From: Bacillus aquiflavi
GTDB lineage: Bacteria > Bacillota > Bacilli > Bacillales > Cytobacillaceae
Reading direction: 5' to 3'
Length of the DNA: 64,000 bases
Assembly: GCF_019915265.1 (NCBI RefSeq)
Contig: NZ_CP082780.1
Coordinates: 2,728,001-2,792,000 of the forward strand
Under the pieces are notes generated by a model, which was not told the origin of the DNA, searched no databases, and saw only the letters and a list, made by a program, of their open reading frames with translations. Positions 17,579 to 26,065 of the stretch are shown here, piece by piece (within the stretch, counting starts at the first letter, position 1; each line of letters opens with the position of its first letter). Both the position numbers and the translations under genes were made by a program.

Positions 17579-18898
17579 TTAAATTCCTAGTCCAAATGAA
17601 AATAATAAAATTGCTAATGCTACACCGATTAGTGGCACAATTACTGATACCGCAGCCATAGGATTGTAAGCAGCTTGATGACTCTCACCACAAATGGCTC
17701 TAATAGTTGTTACAACATATCCGTTATGCGGCAATGAATCAAGTGCACCTGACGAAATCGCTGCAACCCGATGAAGTGCTTCTGGATTTACACCCATATC
17801 AAGATAATGAGGAGCAAGAACCGGTAAGGCGATCACCTGTCCGCCTGATGCCGAACCAGTCATACCAGCAATTACACTAACTGCTAGCGCTCCGCCAATG
17901 AGCGGACTTCCAGGTATACTTGTCATGTAATGAACAGCAGCTTCAAAAGCTGGCGCTGCTTTTGCAACCCCTCCAAATCCTACAACTGCCGCAGTATTAC
18001 CAATAGCAATTAAAGCACCAAGTGTCCCCTCAGAAACAGCATTCCAAAAATGTCTAAAGTAACGTCTATTTAATAAATACGTTGCCACTACTCCGCATAA
18101 AAGAGCGATAATAAGAGCAGATTGTTTTAAAGAATTATGGAAAATAAAGGAAATGATGAGTACAACAATTAAAGGGATCATCCCCATAAAAGGATTTGGA
18201 AGTGGTTGATTCCCTACCACTGGATCTGATTCTTGTCTGATAAAAGTCTCACCGTTTGATACCGCTTTCATAATCATTCGTTTGAGCCACCAGTAACCGA
18301 AAATGGCCATGAATATTGCAACAATTAAACTTACTTCCCACCCGGCGTAAGGTGTAGTATCCAAATATTCGATTGGAATCCAATTTTGAATTTCAGGTGA
18401 ACCTGCCGAAGTCATCGTAAAAGTGACTGAACCGAATGCAAGTGCTGCAGGAATAAAGCGTCGAGGTAAGTTGGCCTCTTTGAACAAACTGATTGCCATC
18501 GGATAAACAGAAAAAGCAACAACGAACAAGCTTACACCGCCGTATGTTAAAACAGCACAAGCAGCTACAATAGCAAGAACAGCGTATTTCATCCCTAGCT
18601 TCTCGACAACAAATTTTGAAACACTATCCGCAGCTCCGCTATCCTCCATTACCTTTCCAAAAATCGCTCCAAGTAAAAACATTAAGTACCAGGACGTTAC
18701 AAAGCCCGAAAAACCAGACATATAATTTCCAACAAAGTTTGCTTCTCCTTCAGAAACGAGTTGCGGGAACAATGGCATTCCACTCAATAATGCAACAAAT
18801 AGTGCTGAAATGGGACCTACAATTAATAAGTTCATTCCCCTCATTGTCAATATAATGAGTAACGCTAGTCCCCCAATTAAACCGATCATGCTGAGCAT
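17579..18898 (-). CDS. GntP-family permease, probably for 3-hydroxybutyrate
   Basis: 439 residues from ATG 18898 behind a GGGGGGAG site. Longer readings of the frame would begin 99 bases upstream, inside the promoter. About 12 hydrophobic segments occur with GntP hallmarks: MTGSASGGQVIALPVLAPHY, and AAISSGALDSLPHNGYVVTT near residue 375. GntP members carry gluconate or hydroxy acids; the cotranscribed dehydrogenase and the family of hydroxybutyrate permeases point to D-3-hydroxybutyrate. It is first gene of a two-gene operon with a sigma-54 promoter 87 bp upstream of the start. Confidence 0.85.
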   Translation of the reverse strand: MLSMIGLIGGLALLIILTMRGMNLLIVGPISALFVALLSGMPLFPQLVSEGEANFVGNYMSGFSGFVTSWYLMFLLGAIFGKVMEDSGAADSVSKFVVEKLGMKYAVLAIVAACAVLTYGGVSLFVVAFSVYPMAISLFKEANLPRRFIPAALAFGSVTFTMTSAGSPEIQNWIPIEYLDTTPYAGWEVSLIVAIFMAIFGYWWLKRMIMKAVSNGETFIRQESDPVVGNQPLPNPFMGMIPLIVVLIISFIFHNSLKQSALIIALLCGVVATYLLNRRYFRHFWNAVSEGTLGALIAIGNTAAVVGFGGVAKAAPAFEAAVHYMTSIPGSPLIGGALAVSVIAGMTGSASGGQVIALPVLAPHYLDMGVNPEALHRVAAISSGALDSLPHNGYVVTTIRAICGESHQAAYNPMAAVSVIVPLIGVALAILLFSFGLGI

Positions 18899-18984
18899 TT
18901 TTTCTCCCCCCTTAAAAATTTCAACCTTTGTTCGCGGTTCTAAAATAATACAGACTCCTTTCGTTTTTAGTGCACCTTTAAATA

Positions 18985-19002
18985 AAGCAACTTTCATGCC
19001 AA
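18985..19002 (-). promoter_or_regulatory. Sigma-54 (-24/-12) promoter of the hydroxybutyrate operon
   Basis: TTGGCATGAAAGTTGCTT on the minus strand: GG at -24 and GC at -12 with the correct 10-base separation. The gene for a sigma-54 activator lies directly upstream. Confidence 0.9.
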
Positions 19003-19051
19003 ATTGATATCGCTTATAAACGTACGAATTTCAAGAATATTTCATAATTTC

Positions 19052-19069
19052 ATTCCGAACTTCCGGAAT
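19052..19069. promoter_or_regulatory. Candidate upstream activator site
   Basis: ATTCCGAACTTCCGGAAT is an 18-bp inverted repeat about 50 bp upstream of the -24 box. It shares its CGGAA arms with the larger inverted repeat at 19161-19204. Confidence 0.6.
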
Positions 19070-19160
19070 AATTATTTATTTTTATTTACTAATGAAAGAG
19101 CTTTTCTAAGTAGACTGCTTTATTCCCGCCTAAAAGTGTCAAGCATTTTACGAGAATGAA

Positions 19161-19204
19161 AAGTGTCCGGAAATTCGGAATTCATTCCGGATTTTCGGAC
19201 ACTT
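19161..19204. promoter_or_regulatory. Inverted repeat after the sigma-54 activator gene: second activator site and/or terminator
   Basis: AAGTGTCCG...CGGACACTT arms enclose ATTCGGAATTCATTCCGGAT, which repeats the TTCCG/CGGAA half-sites. On the minus strand it ends in TTTTC, so it could also terminate the activator transcript. Confidence 0.55.
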
Positions 19205-19206
19205 CT

Positions 19207-20565
19207 TTAACTTAGCTCATATTTTTTCAATTTTTCGTACATGGTTGATTTACTAATCCCAAGTGCCTTTGCAGCCTCTCGCTTGTCATTTTGATATTTT
19301 TTTAAACTTTGCATAAGCAAGCTTTTTTCCGTTTCCTCCAAAATTTCTTTCAGTTTTTTTTCACCTAACGGAAATTGAGATGGTTCTCTCATATGTTCGG
19401 GTAAAGAGTCCATCGTAATCATATCACCGTTTGATAAATGGATAGATGCACCGATCACGTTTTCTAATTCTCTTACATTTCCAGGCCATTGATAACGACT
19501 AAATAAATTCATCACTTCTTTAGCAATTCCGCTTATTCGCTTCCCTGCCTTTTTACATATTTTTTTAATAAAATAATCACAAAGGACCGACAAATCCTCC
19601 ATTCTGTCTCTTAGAGGGGGAATATTAAATGGGACAACACTAATTCGATAATATAGATCTTCTCGAAATCGTTTTTCTTTCATCATTTTTTCTAACGGTC
19701 TATTTGTAGCGGCTATGATCCGAACATCTACTGAAATTGGTTTTGTTGAGCCGATTGGTTCAACTTCCTTTTCCTGTAATGCACGTAAAAGCTTCATTTG
19801 CATATTTAGAGGCATGTCACCAATTTCATCTAAAAATAACGTCCCCCCATCAGCCAATTGGAATTTCCCTTTTTTTCCGCCCCTTTTTGCTCCAGTAAAG
19901 GCTCCCTCTTCATAACCAAATAACTCCGATTCAAGAAGATGTTCTGGAATTGCGGCACAATTAACCTTTACAAACGGTTGATGACTGCGCCCGCTCAGTT
20001 GATGAATGCTATGGGCAAATAATTCTTTGCCTGTACCGCTTTCTCCACAAATTAAAATAGATATATCACTAGGTGCAATCATTTTTACTTTTTCTTTTAA
20101 ATCATTCATCGATTTTGACACGGCTAATATGTCAGATAATCCATATTTTACTCCACTATCAATATCTTGAATGTAGCTTTGCATTTTTAAAAATAAACTT
20201 CTAACATGGCTATTCATTTTCATCCATTCTTGTGCATCTCTAAAAAAAACAGTCCCAAATGCACCGATTACTTCTCCGTTAGAACGAATTGGAATGCGAT
20301 TTGCAATCATATAATTTCCTTTTATATATTGAAGATCAGCAATCTCTTCTTTTCCTGATTTTACAACAATATGCATACGTGAATTTTCAATCACATTCGA
20401 TACATGTTTCCCAATGACTTCTTCTCTATTAACACCGAGAAAATGACAATAGTTCCGATTTATATAAATGATATTACCGGCCTTATCTACAACTACAAGC
20501 CATTCAATAGCTTCTTCTAGAATTGTTTCTAACATTGCAATTGGGATATCCTTCAATGTATTCAT
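19207..20565 (-). CDS. Sigma-54-dependent transcriptional activator (PAS-AAA+-Fis)
   Basis: 452 residues from ATG 20565, preceded by GGGTGAGG; an in-frame ATG at 20586 is possible. An N-terminal PAS-like domain (about 10-115) includes VVVDKAGNIIYINRNYCHFL. The AAA+ core (about 155-385) has Walker A GESGTGKE, the sigma-54 contact loop GAFTGA, Walker B GGTLFLDEIGDM and the arginine-finger region RFREDLYYRISV. A Fis-type HTH (KREAAKALGISKSTMYEKLK) ends the protein. It is placed to activate the divergently read operon of permease and dehydrogenase downstream on the same strand; the PAS domain probably senses a metabolite or redox state. Confidence 0.93.
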   Translation of the reverse strand: MNTLKDIPIAMLETILEEAIEWLVVVDKAGNIIYINRNYCHFLGVNREEVIGKHVSNVIENSRMHIVVKSGKEEIADLQYIKGNYMIANRIPIRSNGEVIGAFGTVFFRDAQEWMKMNSHVRSLFLKMQSYIQDIDSGVKYGLSDILAVSKSMNDLKEKVKMIAPSDISILICGESGTGKELFAHSIHQLSGRSHQPFVKVNCAAIPEHLLESELFGYEEGAFTGAKRGGKKGKFQLADGGTLFLDEIGDMPLNMQMKLLRALQEKEVEPIGSTKPISVDVRIIAATNRPLEKMMKEKRFREDLYYRISVVPFNIPPLRDRMEDLSVLCDYFIKKICKKAGKRISGIAKEVMNLFSRYQWPGNVRELENVIGASIHLSNGDMITMDSLPEHMREPSQFPLGEKKLKEILEETEKSLLMQSLKKYQNDKREAAKALGISKSTMYEKLKKYELS

Positions 20566-20652
20566 ATCCTCACCCTCGTTCAACATTCATTTTCTATGCT
20601 ATATTCTACCATTCGATTTAAACAGTTTGTCAATCATGAAAAATAGTCATTA

Positions 20653-20689
20653 AAAAATCCGTATCACCTTTAAAGTAATACGGATTTTT
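20653..20689. terminator. Terminator, bidirectional, upstream of the activator gene
   Basis: The stem AAAAATCCGTAT / ATACGGATTTTT. On the minus strand it terminates ytzC. Confidence 0.85.
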
Positions 20690-20740
20690 AATCAATGTGA
20701 CCTATTTTTCTTTACTGATCCCGCAAAAAGTTCAACTAAA

Positions 20741-21004
20741 CTAATAGTGAACCAAAATCATATTCGTTTGCATTTGCTGAATTTGGAGTCTCATCCGATG
20801 CAGTTGTTCTCTTTGCTGTGCATTCGCACTATGATAGAGCTTTAATAAGTCATTATAAGTTTCTTCAAGATTTTGCATCGCATTTGTAAATTCTTCGTCA
20901 TGATAAAACTCTTGTTTGCTGCCCTCGTTCATTTGCTCTTGAGCAGATCGAAGTGAATCTTCGCATTGTTGAATAAATTGTTCTATCGATTGACGAGTAG
21001 CCAT
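20741..21004 (-). CDS. ytzC: YtzC, DUF2524 family
   Basis: 87 residues, helical and Gln/Glu-rich (MATRQSIEQFIQQCEDSLRS), matching the short YtzC/DUF2524 proteins of Bacillus. Its function is unknown. The ribosome-binding site GAGGGGGG is strong. The ytzC-ytqA-ytqB neighbourhood is the same as in B. subtilis. A terminator-like hairpin stands in the leader only 22 bp upstream of the start. Confidence 0.82.
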   Translation of the reverse strand: MATRQSIEQFIQQCEDSLRSAQEQMNEGSKQEFYHDEEFTNAMQNLEETYNDLLKLYHSANAQQREQLHRMRLQIQQMQTNMILVHY

Positions 21005-21026
21005 TTTTTACCCCCCTCGTATATAC

Positions 21027-21057
21027 AAAAAATGAAGCATATCGCTTCATTTTTTAT
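21027..21057. promoter_or_regulatory. Terminator-like hairpin in the ytzC/ytqA intergenic region
   Basis: AAAAAATGAAGC...GCTTCATTTTTT, with T-runs in both orientations, lies right before the ytzC ribosome-binding site and ~180 bp before ytqA. It could be an attenuator for either gene. Confidence 0.6.
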
Positions 21058-21238
21058 TGTATTCATCTCTTGACATTCTACACCTTTATTTAGAACAGAT
21101 TTTTTTCTAATTAAGGGAAAAACAATACAATTGGATTAGCTGTTATCTTCATGTTAAAATTCAAATGGGACAGAATGATGATACAGACAGAGGGATATGA
21201 AACGAAATTGTACACCCCTGTAAAAGGAGATATGTTAA

Positions 21239-22204
21239 GTGACTCAAAATCCTTTCCCTTATGCAAGTGATAATAAACGTTACTATACTTGGAATTATCA
21301 TTTACGAAAAGTATTTGGTCATAAAGTTTTTAAAATCGCTTTGGATGCAGGTTTTGACTGCCCAAATCGTGATGGTACTGTCGCTTTTGGAGGCTGTACT
21401 TTTTGCAGTGCAGCAGGATCTGGAGATTTTGCAGGTAACCGTGCTGACAGCCTAGAAACACAATTTAAAGAGATTAAAGAAAAAATGCACCGAAAGTGGA
21501 AAGACGGAAAATATATGGCCTATTTCCAAGCATTTACGAATACTCATGCACCTCTTGATGTTTTGCGTGAAAGCTACGAAACGGTGTTGAAGCAAGAAGG
21601 TGTTGTTGGACTCTCGATTGCAACGAGACCAGACTGCTTACCTGATGATGTAGTAGAATATTTAGCAGAGCTTAATAAACGCACATATTTGTGGGTCGAG
21701 CTGGGTTTACAAACCGTACACGAAAGAACAGCCCAACTTATTAATCGAGCACATGATTATGAATGCTACCTTGAGGGTGTAAATAAACTCCGTAAACACG
21801 GAATTCGTATTTGTGCCCATATTATTAACGGGCTTCCTCTTGAAACAAAAGATATGATGATGGAAACAGCAAGAGAAGTTGCAAATCTCGACGTACAAGG
21901 AATCAAAATTCATTTATTACACCTTTTAAAAGGAACTCCAATGGAAAAACAATACGAAAAAGGAATGCTTACATTTTTAACATTTGAAGAATATATTCAT
22001 TTAGTATGCAATCAACTTGAAATTTTACCACCTGATATGGTTATTCACCGAATTACTGGCGATGGACCAATCGATTTAATGATTGGACCGATGTGGAGTG
22101 TTAATAAGTGGGAAGTGTTAAATGCAATAGATGCAGAATTAAAACGCCGAAATAGTTGGCAAGGAAAATTCTTTGAACATGGTTGTCGAGAGGAAACAAT
22201 ATGA
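21239..22204 (+). CDS. ytqA: Radical SAM protein YtqA (TIGR01212/YhcC family)
   Basis: 321 residues beginning at GTG 21239, nine bases after AAAGGAG. The radical-SAM cluster motif is CPNRDGTVAFGGCTFC (C-x11-C-x2-C, near residue 39), the family-specific wide spacing. The block GLSIATRPDCLPDDVVEYL and WVELGLQTVHERTAQLINR complete the TIM-barrel core. Family members bind a [4Fe-4S] cluster and SAM; the substrate is unresolved. The stop overlaps the ytqB/mnmM start (ATGA), so they are translationally coupled, hinting at a shared role in tRNA wobble modification. Confidence 0.92.
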   Translation: MTQNPFPYASDNKRYYTWNYHLRKVFGHKVFKIALDAGFDCPNRDGTVAFGGCTFCSAAGSGDFAGNRADSLETQFKEIKEKMHRKWKDGKYMAYFQAFTNTHAPLDVLRESYETVLKQEGVVGLSIATRPDCLPDDVVEYLAELNKRTYLWVELGLQTVHERTAQLINRAHDYECYLEGVNKLRKHGIRICAHIINGLPLETKDMMMETAREVANLDVQGIKIHLLHLLKGTPMEKQYEKGMLTFLTFEEYIHLVCNQLEILPPDMVIHRITGDGPIDLMIGPMWSVNKWEVLNAIDAELKRRNSWQGKFFEHGCREETI

Positions 22205-22773
22205 AATTAGAAAAAATTTTACAATTCGCTCGATCATTAATGGAAAAAGCAGTGCAAAAAGGTGATGTCGTTGTAGATGGAACATTAGGAAATGGACACG
22301 ATACGTTATTTTTAGCAAATCTTGTTGGCTCGAACGGAAAAGTATTTGGCTTTGATATTCAAGAAAAAGCAGTCAAAATAACGGAAAAGAGATTAGCAGA
22401 AAACGGTGTATTAAGAAGGGCTTCATTACACCATATAGGTCATGAACATATAAGCGAAGTCATTTCACCTGATTATACAGGAAAAATTTCTGGAGCGATG
22501 TTTAATTTAGGGTATTTACCTGGAGGTAACAAGGAGATTGTTACAAAACCGAAAACAACTATTAAAGCAATAGAGCAATTATTACAACTAATGGCATCTG
22601 AAGGAGTGATCGTGTTAGTTATTTACCATGGACACGAAGAAGGTGCGCTAGAACGAGAAGCCGTTCTTCAATATGTAAAAAATCTTGATCAGTCAATTGC
22701 TCACGTACTGCAATATCAATTTATTAACCAAGTGAACAACCCTCCGTTTATTATTGCGATTGAAAAAAAATAA
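22201..22773 (+). CDS. mnmM: tRNA (mnm5s2U34) methyltransferase MnmM (YtqB)
   Basis: 190 residues from ATG 22201, overlapping ytqA by four bases, with a GAGAGGAAA site. SAM-binding motif I is VVDGTLGNGHDTLFLA (about residue 27), followed by FGFDIQEKAVKIT, and the family signature FNLGYLPGGNKEIVTKP sits near residue 100. YtqB of B. subtilis was shown to complete 5-methylaminomethyl-2-thiouridine at the wobble base of tRNAs, where the aminomethyl intermediate is methylated. It is intact. Confidence 0.9.
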   Translation: MKLEKILQFARSLMEKAVQKGDVVVDGTLGNGHDTLFLANLVGSNGKVFGFDIQEKAVKITEKRLAENGVLRRASLHHIGHEHISEVISPDYTGKISGAMFNLGYLPGGNKEIVTKPKTTIKAIEQLLQLMASEGVIVLVIYHGHEEGALEREAVLQYVKNLDQSIAHVLQYQFINQVNNPPFIIAIEKK

Positions 22774-22776
22774 ACA

Positions 22777-22817
22777 AAAACTAACAATCAGTGGAAAAAT
22801 CACTGATTGTTAGTTTT
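22777..22817. terminator. Terminator of ytqA-mnmM
   Basis: A perfect 17-bp stem, AAAACTAACAATCAGTG / CACTGATTGTTAGTTTT. Confidence 0.92.
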
Positions 22818-22831
22818 AAATACAATACATA

Positions 22832-22882
22832 CAAACGCTCGCATACTTTCCATTTTAATTTTTTTCACTTCGTACTACGGTA
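22832..22882 (+). repeat. Dispersed intergenic repeat, family A, 5' fragment
   Basis: AAACGCTCGCAT...CACTTCGTA matches the start of the copies at 28335 and 39455. Confidence 0.5.
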
Positions 22883-22905
22883 CATTCAATCTTTCATAAA
22901 TGGGC

Positions 22906-23914
22906 TCAAAGCTGAAATTCATTAGCGATTAATTCAAAAGATTTTAATTTATCATGGAAATCATACATAATTGAGACAATGATTACTTCATCCGTTTCAT
23001 ATGCTTCACTTAAAGCTACTATTTGTTCTTTTACCATTTTAGGATCCCCAACGATCATTCTTTTACGATTTTCCTTCACCCTTGCAAGTTCAAACGGGCT
23101 ATAAGAATAAGCTGCTGCTTTTTCTGGACTAGGAGTTCCCAATGATTTCATTCCTTGTTCAATCATAAGTAATGATAAGTCTAAGCTTGATGCTATCCGC
23201 TCAGCATCTTCTTTCGTTTCCCCACAAATGACAAAAATTGCGACAATATTTTTTGGTTCAGTTAAATAAGGTGATGGTTGGAAATATTTACGATATTTTT
23301 TTGTATATTCAACTCCCCCTTCACCATTAATAAACTGTGCAAATGTATAAGGTAACCCTTTTTCAGCAGCAAGTAATGCACTTGAAGGACTTGAACCAAG
23401 CATCCAAACTTGTGGAACACTTCTTTTATGATGGTGTTGTTGCTTTTAATCCCGGAAAAGGATGATTTTCTCGTTCTATATGATGTAGATAATCTAACAA
23501 ATCATCAACTTGTTGCGGATACCGATTCACATCTCGCGGTCTTCCGTCATGAAGAGCCATAGTCGCTCTCGGCATTCCGCCTGGGGCGCGGCCAATTCCT
23601 AAATCAATTCTGTTTGGATTAAGTGCTGCGAGCACTTTAAAATTTTCTGCAACTTTATACGAACTGTAATGAGGAAGCATAACTCCACCAGAACCAACAC
23701 GAATTTTAGTTGTTTTTGCAGCTAAATGAGCAACTAATACTTCTGGAGAAGATCCTGCTAAACTCATCGTGTCATGGTGTTCAGAAACCCAAAATCTTCG
23801 ATATCCTAGCTTTTCAACATGCTGAGCCAGTTTTACAGTATTTTTTAATCCTTCCTCTTGAGTCATCCCTTCTGAAACTGGTGATTGATCTAATACACTT
23901 AGTGCTAATTTCAT
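22906..23914 (-). pseudogene. LLM-class (luciferase-like) flavin monooxygenase, frameshifted
   Basis: The N-terminal frame (23914-23426) reads MKLALSVLDQSPVSEGMT, FWVSEHHDTMSLAGSSPEVL and GSGGVMLPHYSSYKVAENF, typical of the bacterial luciferase-like F420/FMN monooxygenases. After FPGLKATTPS it stops; the C-terminal frame resumes as SVPQVWMLGSSPSSALLAA and runs to 22906. A one-base indel in the AACAACACCATCATAAAAG tract near 23425 separates them. Restored length ~335 residues fits the family (MsnO8-like). The substrate is unknown. It follows ytpB by 38 bp and could belong to its transcript. Confidence 0.82.
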
Positions 23915-23952
23915 TTTTTATACACCTCTTGTTAGGAAAAAAACAACTATTT

Positions 23953-25043
23953 TTATTCTGCTCTTTTCACTAAAGTTCTTTTCTGAAACTTCCGATATAC
24001 CCTTCCATTTAAATAAAAAAAGTAGCTAATAAACCCGCCGAATTTCATCATTTCCTTTGCTACTTTTTGCACATGCTTCTGCTTTTTTACCTTATCATCT
24101 GAAAAATAAATACCCAGTAATCCTCTATTAATCAGCTGGTGAAAACGCTTATGCGGGAGACCGTTCGTATGTTTATCTGCCTCTCTTATAAAGTGTTTTA
24201 ATCTCTTAAACAAATGAGTCTCATCTTCATAATAAAAACAAAAATTTAAATCGCCGCCAGCTAAATCTTCTTCTTGATCAATAAAATAATCAAGTAAAAT
24301 GTGCAATCCTTGTATATATGGAAAATAACCGTTTCGAATTCTTAGCGCTTGTTCACTTCGGAAGTCGCTTTGCATCGCATATGAAACTAAACAATAAATG
24401 CCTAATGTTGAGCCTGAACAAGCAGAAAATTCATACCATTCCATATCAGGAATAGATTTTTGATGATCGGCAAACCAGTTTTTCAAGCGTGGAACCCTTT
24501 CTTCTTCAATTACATGTTTATGAATTTGCAAGCTGCAATAATAACTGCAAAGCTCCTCTAAATATTCTTTTATTTTATCATAATGAACAATATTTTTTAA
24601 AACATCCCGGCATGTGGCCGAAAGCTCAGCTAAATAACCGCCATCATCTTGATCTTGTCTATAGCGATAGTAGTTTTTATTTAATTCTCTCTCTAATGAG
24701 ATTGCATCCTCCATTGATTCATGAAGGGCAGTAAAATCTTTGGCATCTTGTGAAGTACTGCGATCACATAAGTTGTCCAAATAATCACTAATCGTTTGAT
24801 AAGCAACAATAAATCGAATTGCCTCTTTATTTCGTCCTTTAGCCATTAATGCCAAAATAGAACCGCCCTCACAATGAAATGTTTTGTGTTTTATACTCGC
24901 AAGTGCTTGATTGCGAAGTTCGGTATTTGGAATTTCCCTTAGCTCGTTTTTTTCCAATAATTTAATTCACGATGTACAGTCGGAAGAATATCCTTATAAA
25001 CCTTTACCATAAGCGAAAAAGGGTCTGAAGGAATCGACATCAT
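23953..25043 (-). pseudogene. ytpB: Tetraprenyl-beta-curcumene synthase YtpB, frameshifted near the N-terminus
   Basis: The main frame (24957-23953) reads EIPNTELRNQALASIKHKTF and FHCEGGSILALMAKG, the DUF2600 terpene synthase family that cyclises tetraprenyl diphosphate to C35 sesquarterpenes. Asp-rich stretches SDYLDNLCD and DYFIDQEEDL may bind Mg-diphosphate. The family N-terminus is in another frame: ATG 25043 gives MMSIPSDPFSLMVKVYKDIL, ILPTVHRELNYWKK, and then a stop. The frames meet in TGGAAAAAAACG near 24955, so one base is missing or two are extra in the A-run. Restored length ~364 residues is normal. The downstream half could start at the TTG at 24957 but would lack the conserved N-terminal helix. 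Confidence 0.82.
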
Positions 25044-25370
25044 AACACCACCATTTATAATATATTTAATCGAAATTAAATCTAATTTGAAGTTTTGTTT
25101 TACCTTCTGTAACCGAGCAAATACTCCTTGTTTAGGAAAATAACGTATGATAACATGAAAGCTGGATCATTTTCGCAAAAAAGTTTTCTTCCTTTTTAAG
25201 GTGAGGATTAATGTAATATAGCTTTCTGTATACTAACATCTACATATTAATGATAGCATTCCTTGAGGTTAAATGATAAGCAATACAATTTTATTTCGTT
25301 TTTTGACAAAAATGATTGAATTTTCGTTACAATTTAAATAGTAAATTTTTCAACAAAAAGGAGAGTTACG
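25044..25370. other. Gene-free region between ytpB and ytoA
   Basis: AT-rich divergent promoter region. TTGACA near 25303 lies upstream of a TTACAAT-like element ahead of ytoA; the spacing is long. No ORF or structured RNA is recognised. Confidence 0.4.
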
Positions 25371-25886
25371 ATGATTTATCCGTATAAAGACAAAAGTCCG
25401 AAAATATCTGAAACAGCATTTATAGCAGACTATGTAACAATTACAGGTGATGTTGAAATTGGTGCTCATTCAAGTGTTTGGTTTAATACCGTTATCCGTG
25501 GTGACGTTGCCCCAACATATATTGGGGAAAAAGTTAACATTCAAGATCATTCAATATTGCACCAAAGTCCAAATAATCCACTTATTATTGAAGATGAGGT
25601 AACAATTGGCCATCAAGTTATTTTACATAGTTGTAAAATCCGCAAGAAAGCTTTAATCGGAATGGGATCAATTATTCTTGATAATGCCGAAATTGGTGAA
25701 GGTGCATTTATCGGTGCTGGCAGTCTCGTTCCTCAAGGAAAAGTGATCCCTCCTAATACTTTAGCTTTTGGCCGACCTGCAAAAGTTATTCGTGAGTTAA
25801 CAGAAGAAGATATTCAAGATATGAAGCGTATTTCAAGAGAGTATGTAGAAAAAGGCTTGTATTATAAATCATTACAAACAAAATAA
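25371..25886 (+). CDS. ytoA: Gamma-carbonic anhydrase-like hexapeptide-repeat protein YtoA
   Basis: 171 residues of left-handed beta-helix hexapeptide repeats, such as SSVWFNTVIRGDVAPTYIG and VNIQDHSILHQ. Metal-binding histidines typical of gamma-carbonic anhydrases are in DHSILH and TIGHQVILH. Such proteins are trimeric; YtoA's activity is not proven, and carbonic anhydrase or acyltransferase-like roles are possible. The start ATG follows AAAGGAG. The B. subtilis order is kept. Confidence 0.9.
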   Translation: MIYPYKDKSPKISETAFIADYVTITGDVEIGAHSSVWFNTVIRGDVAPTYIGEKVNIQDHSILHQSPNNPLIIEDEVTIGHQVILHSCKIRKKALIGMGSIILDNAEIGEGAFIGAGSLVPQGKVIPPNTLAFGRPAKVIRELTEEDIQDMKRISREYVEKGLYYKSLQTK

Positions 25887-25981
25887 ATTACTTTATTTTC
25901 CATAAAATGTGAGGGATGTTTCTTATCCCCCACAATCTCTTGAAAGTTACTAGACAAGCTAGTCAGAATCAACATATAAAA

Positions 25982-26027
25982 GCAGGTGGAAAAAAACACT
26001 GTTTTGTTTTTCTCCACCTGCTTTATT
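25982..26027. terminator. Terminator after ytoA (convergent with asnB)
   Basis: The stem GCAGGTGGA / TCCACCTGC with a large loop is followed by TTTATTTTA. A second hairpin, TGTGAGGGAT / ATCCCCCACA, precedes it near 25908. Confidence 0.75.
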
Positions 26028-26065
26028 TTAGGGGTATTGGAGTACCCCAATTAAAGAATTCGGGA

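Noticed and set aside
25908-25934. Hairpin after ytoA as a riboswitch
   Set aside because: It is a simple stem next to a clear terminator, with no conserved aptamer elements.
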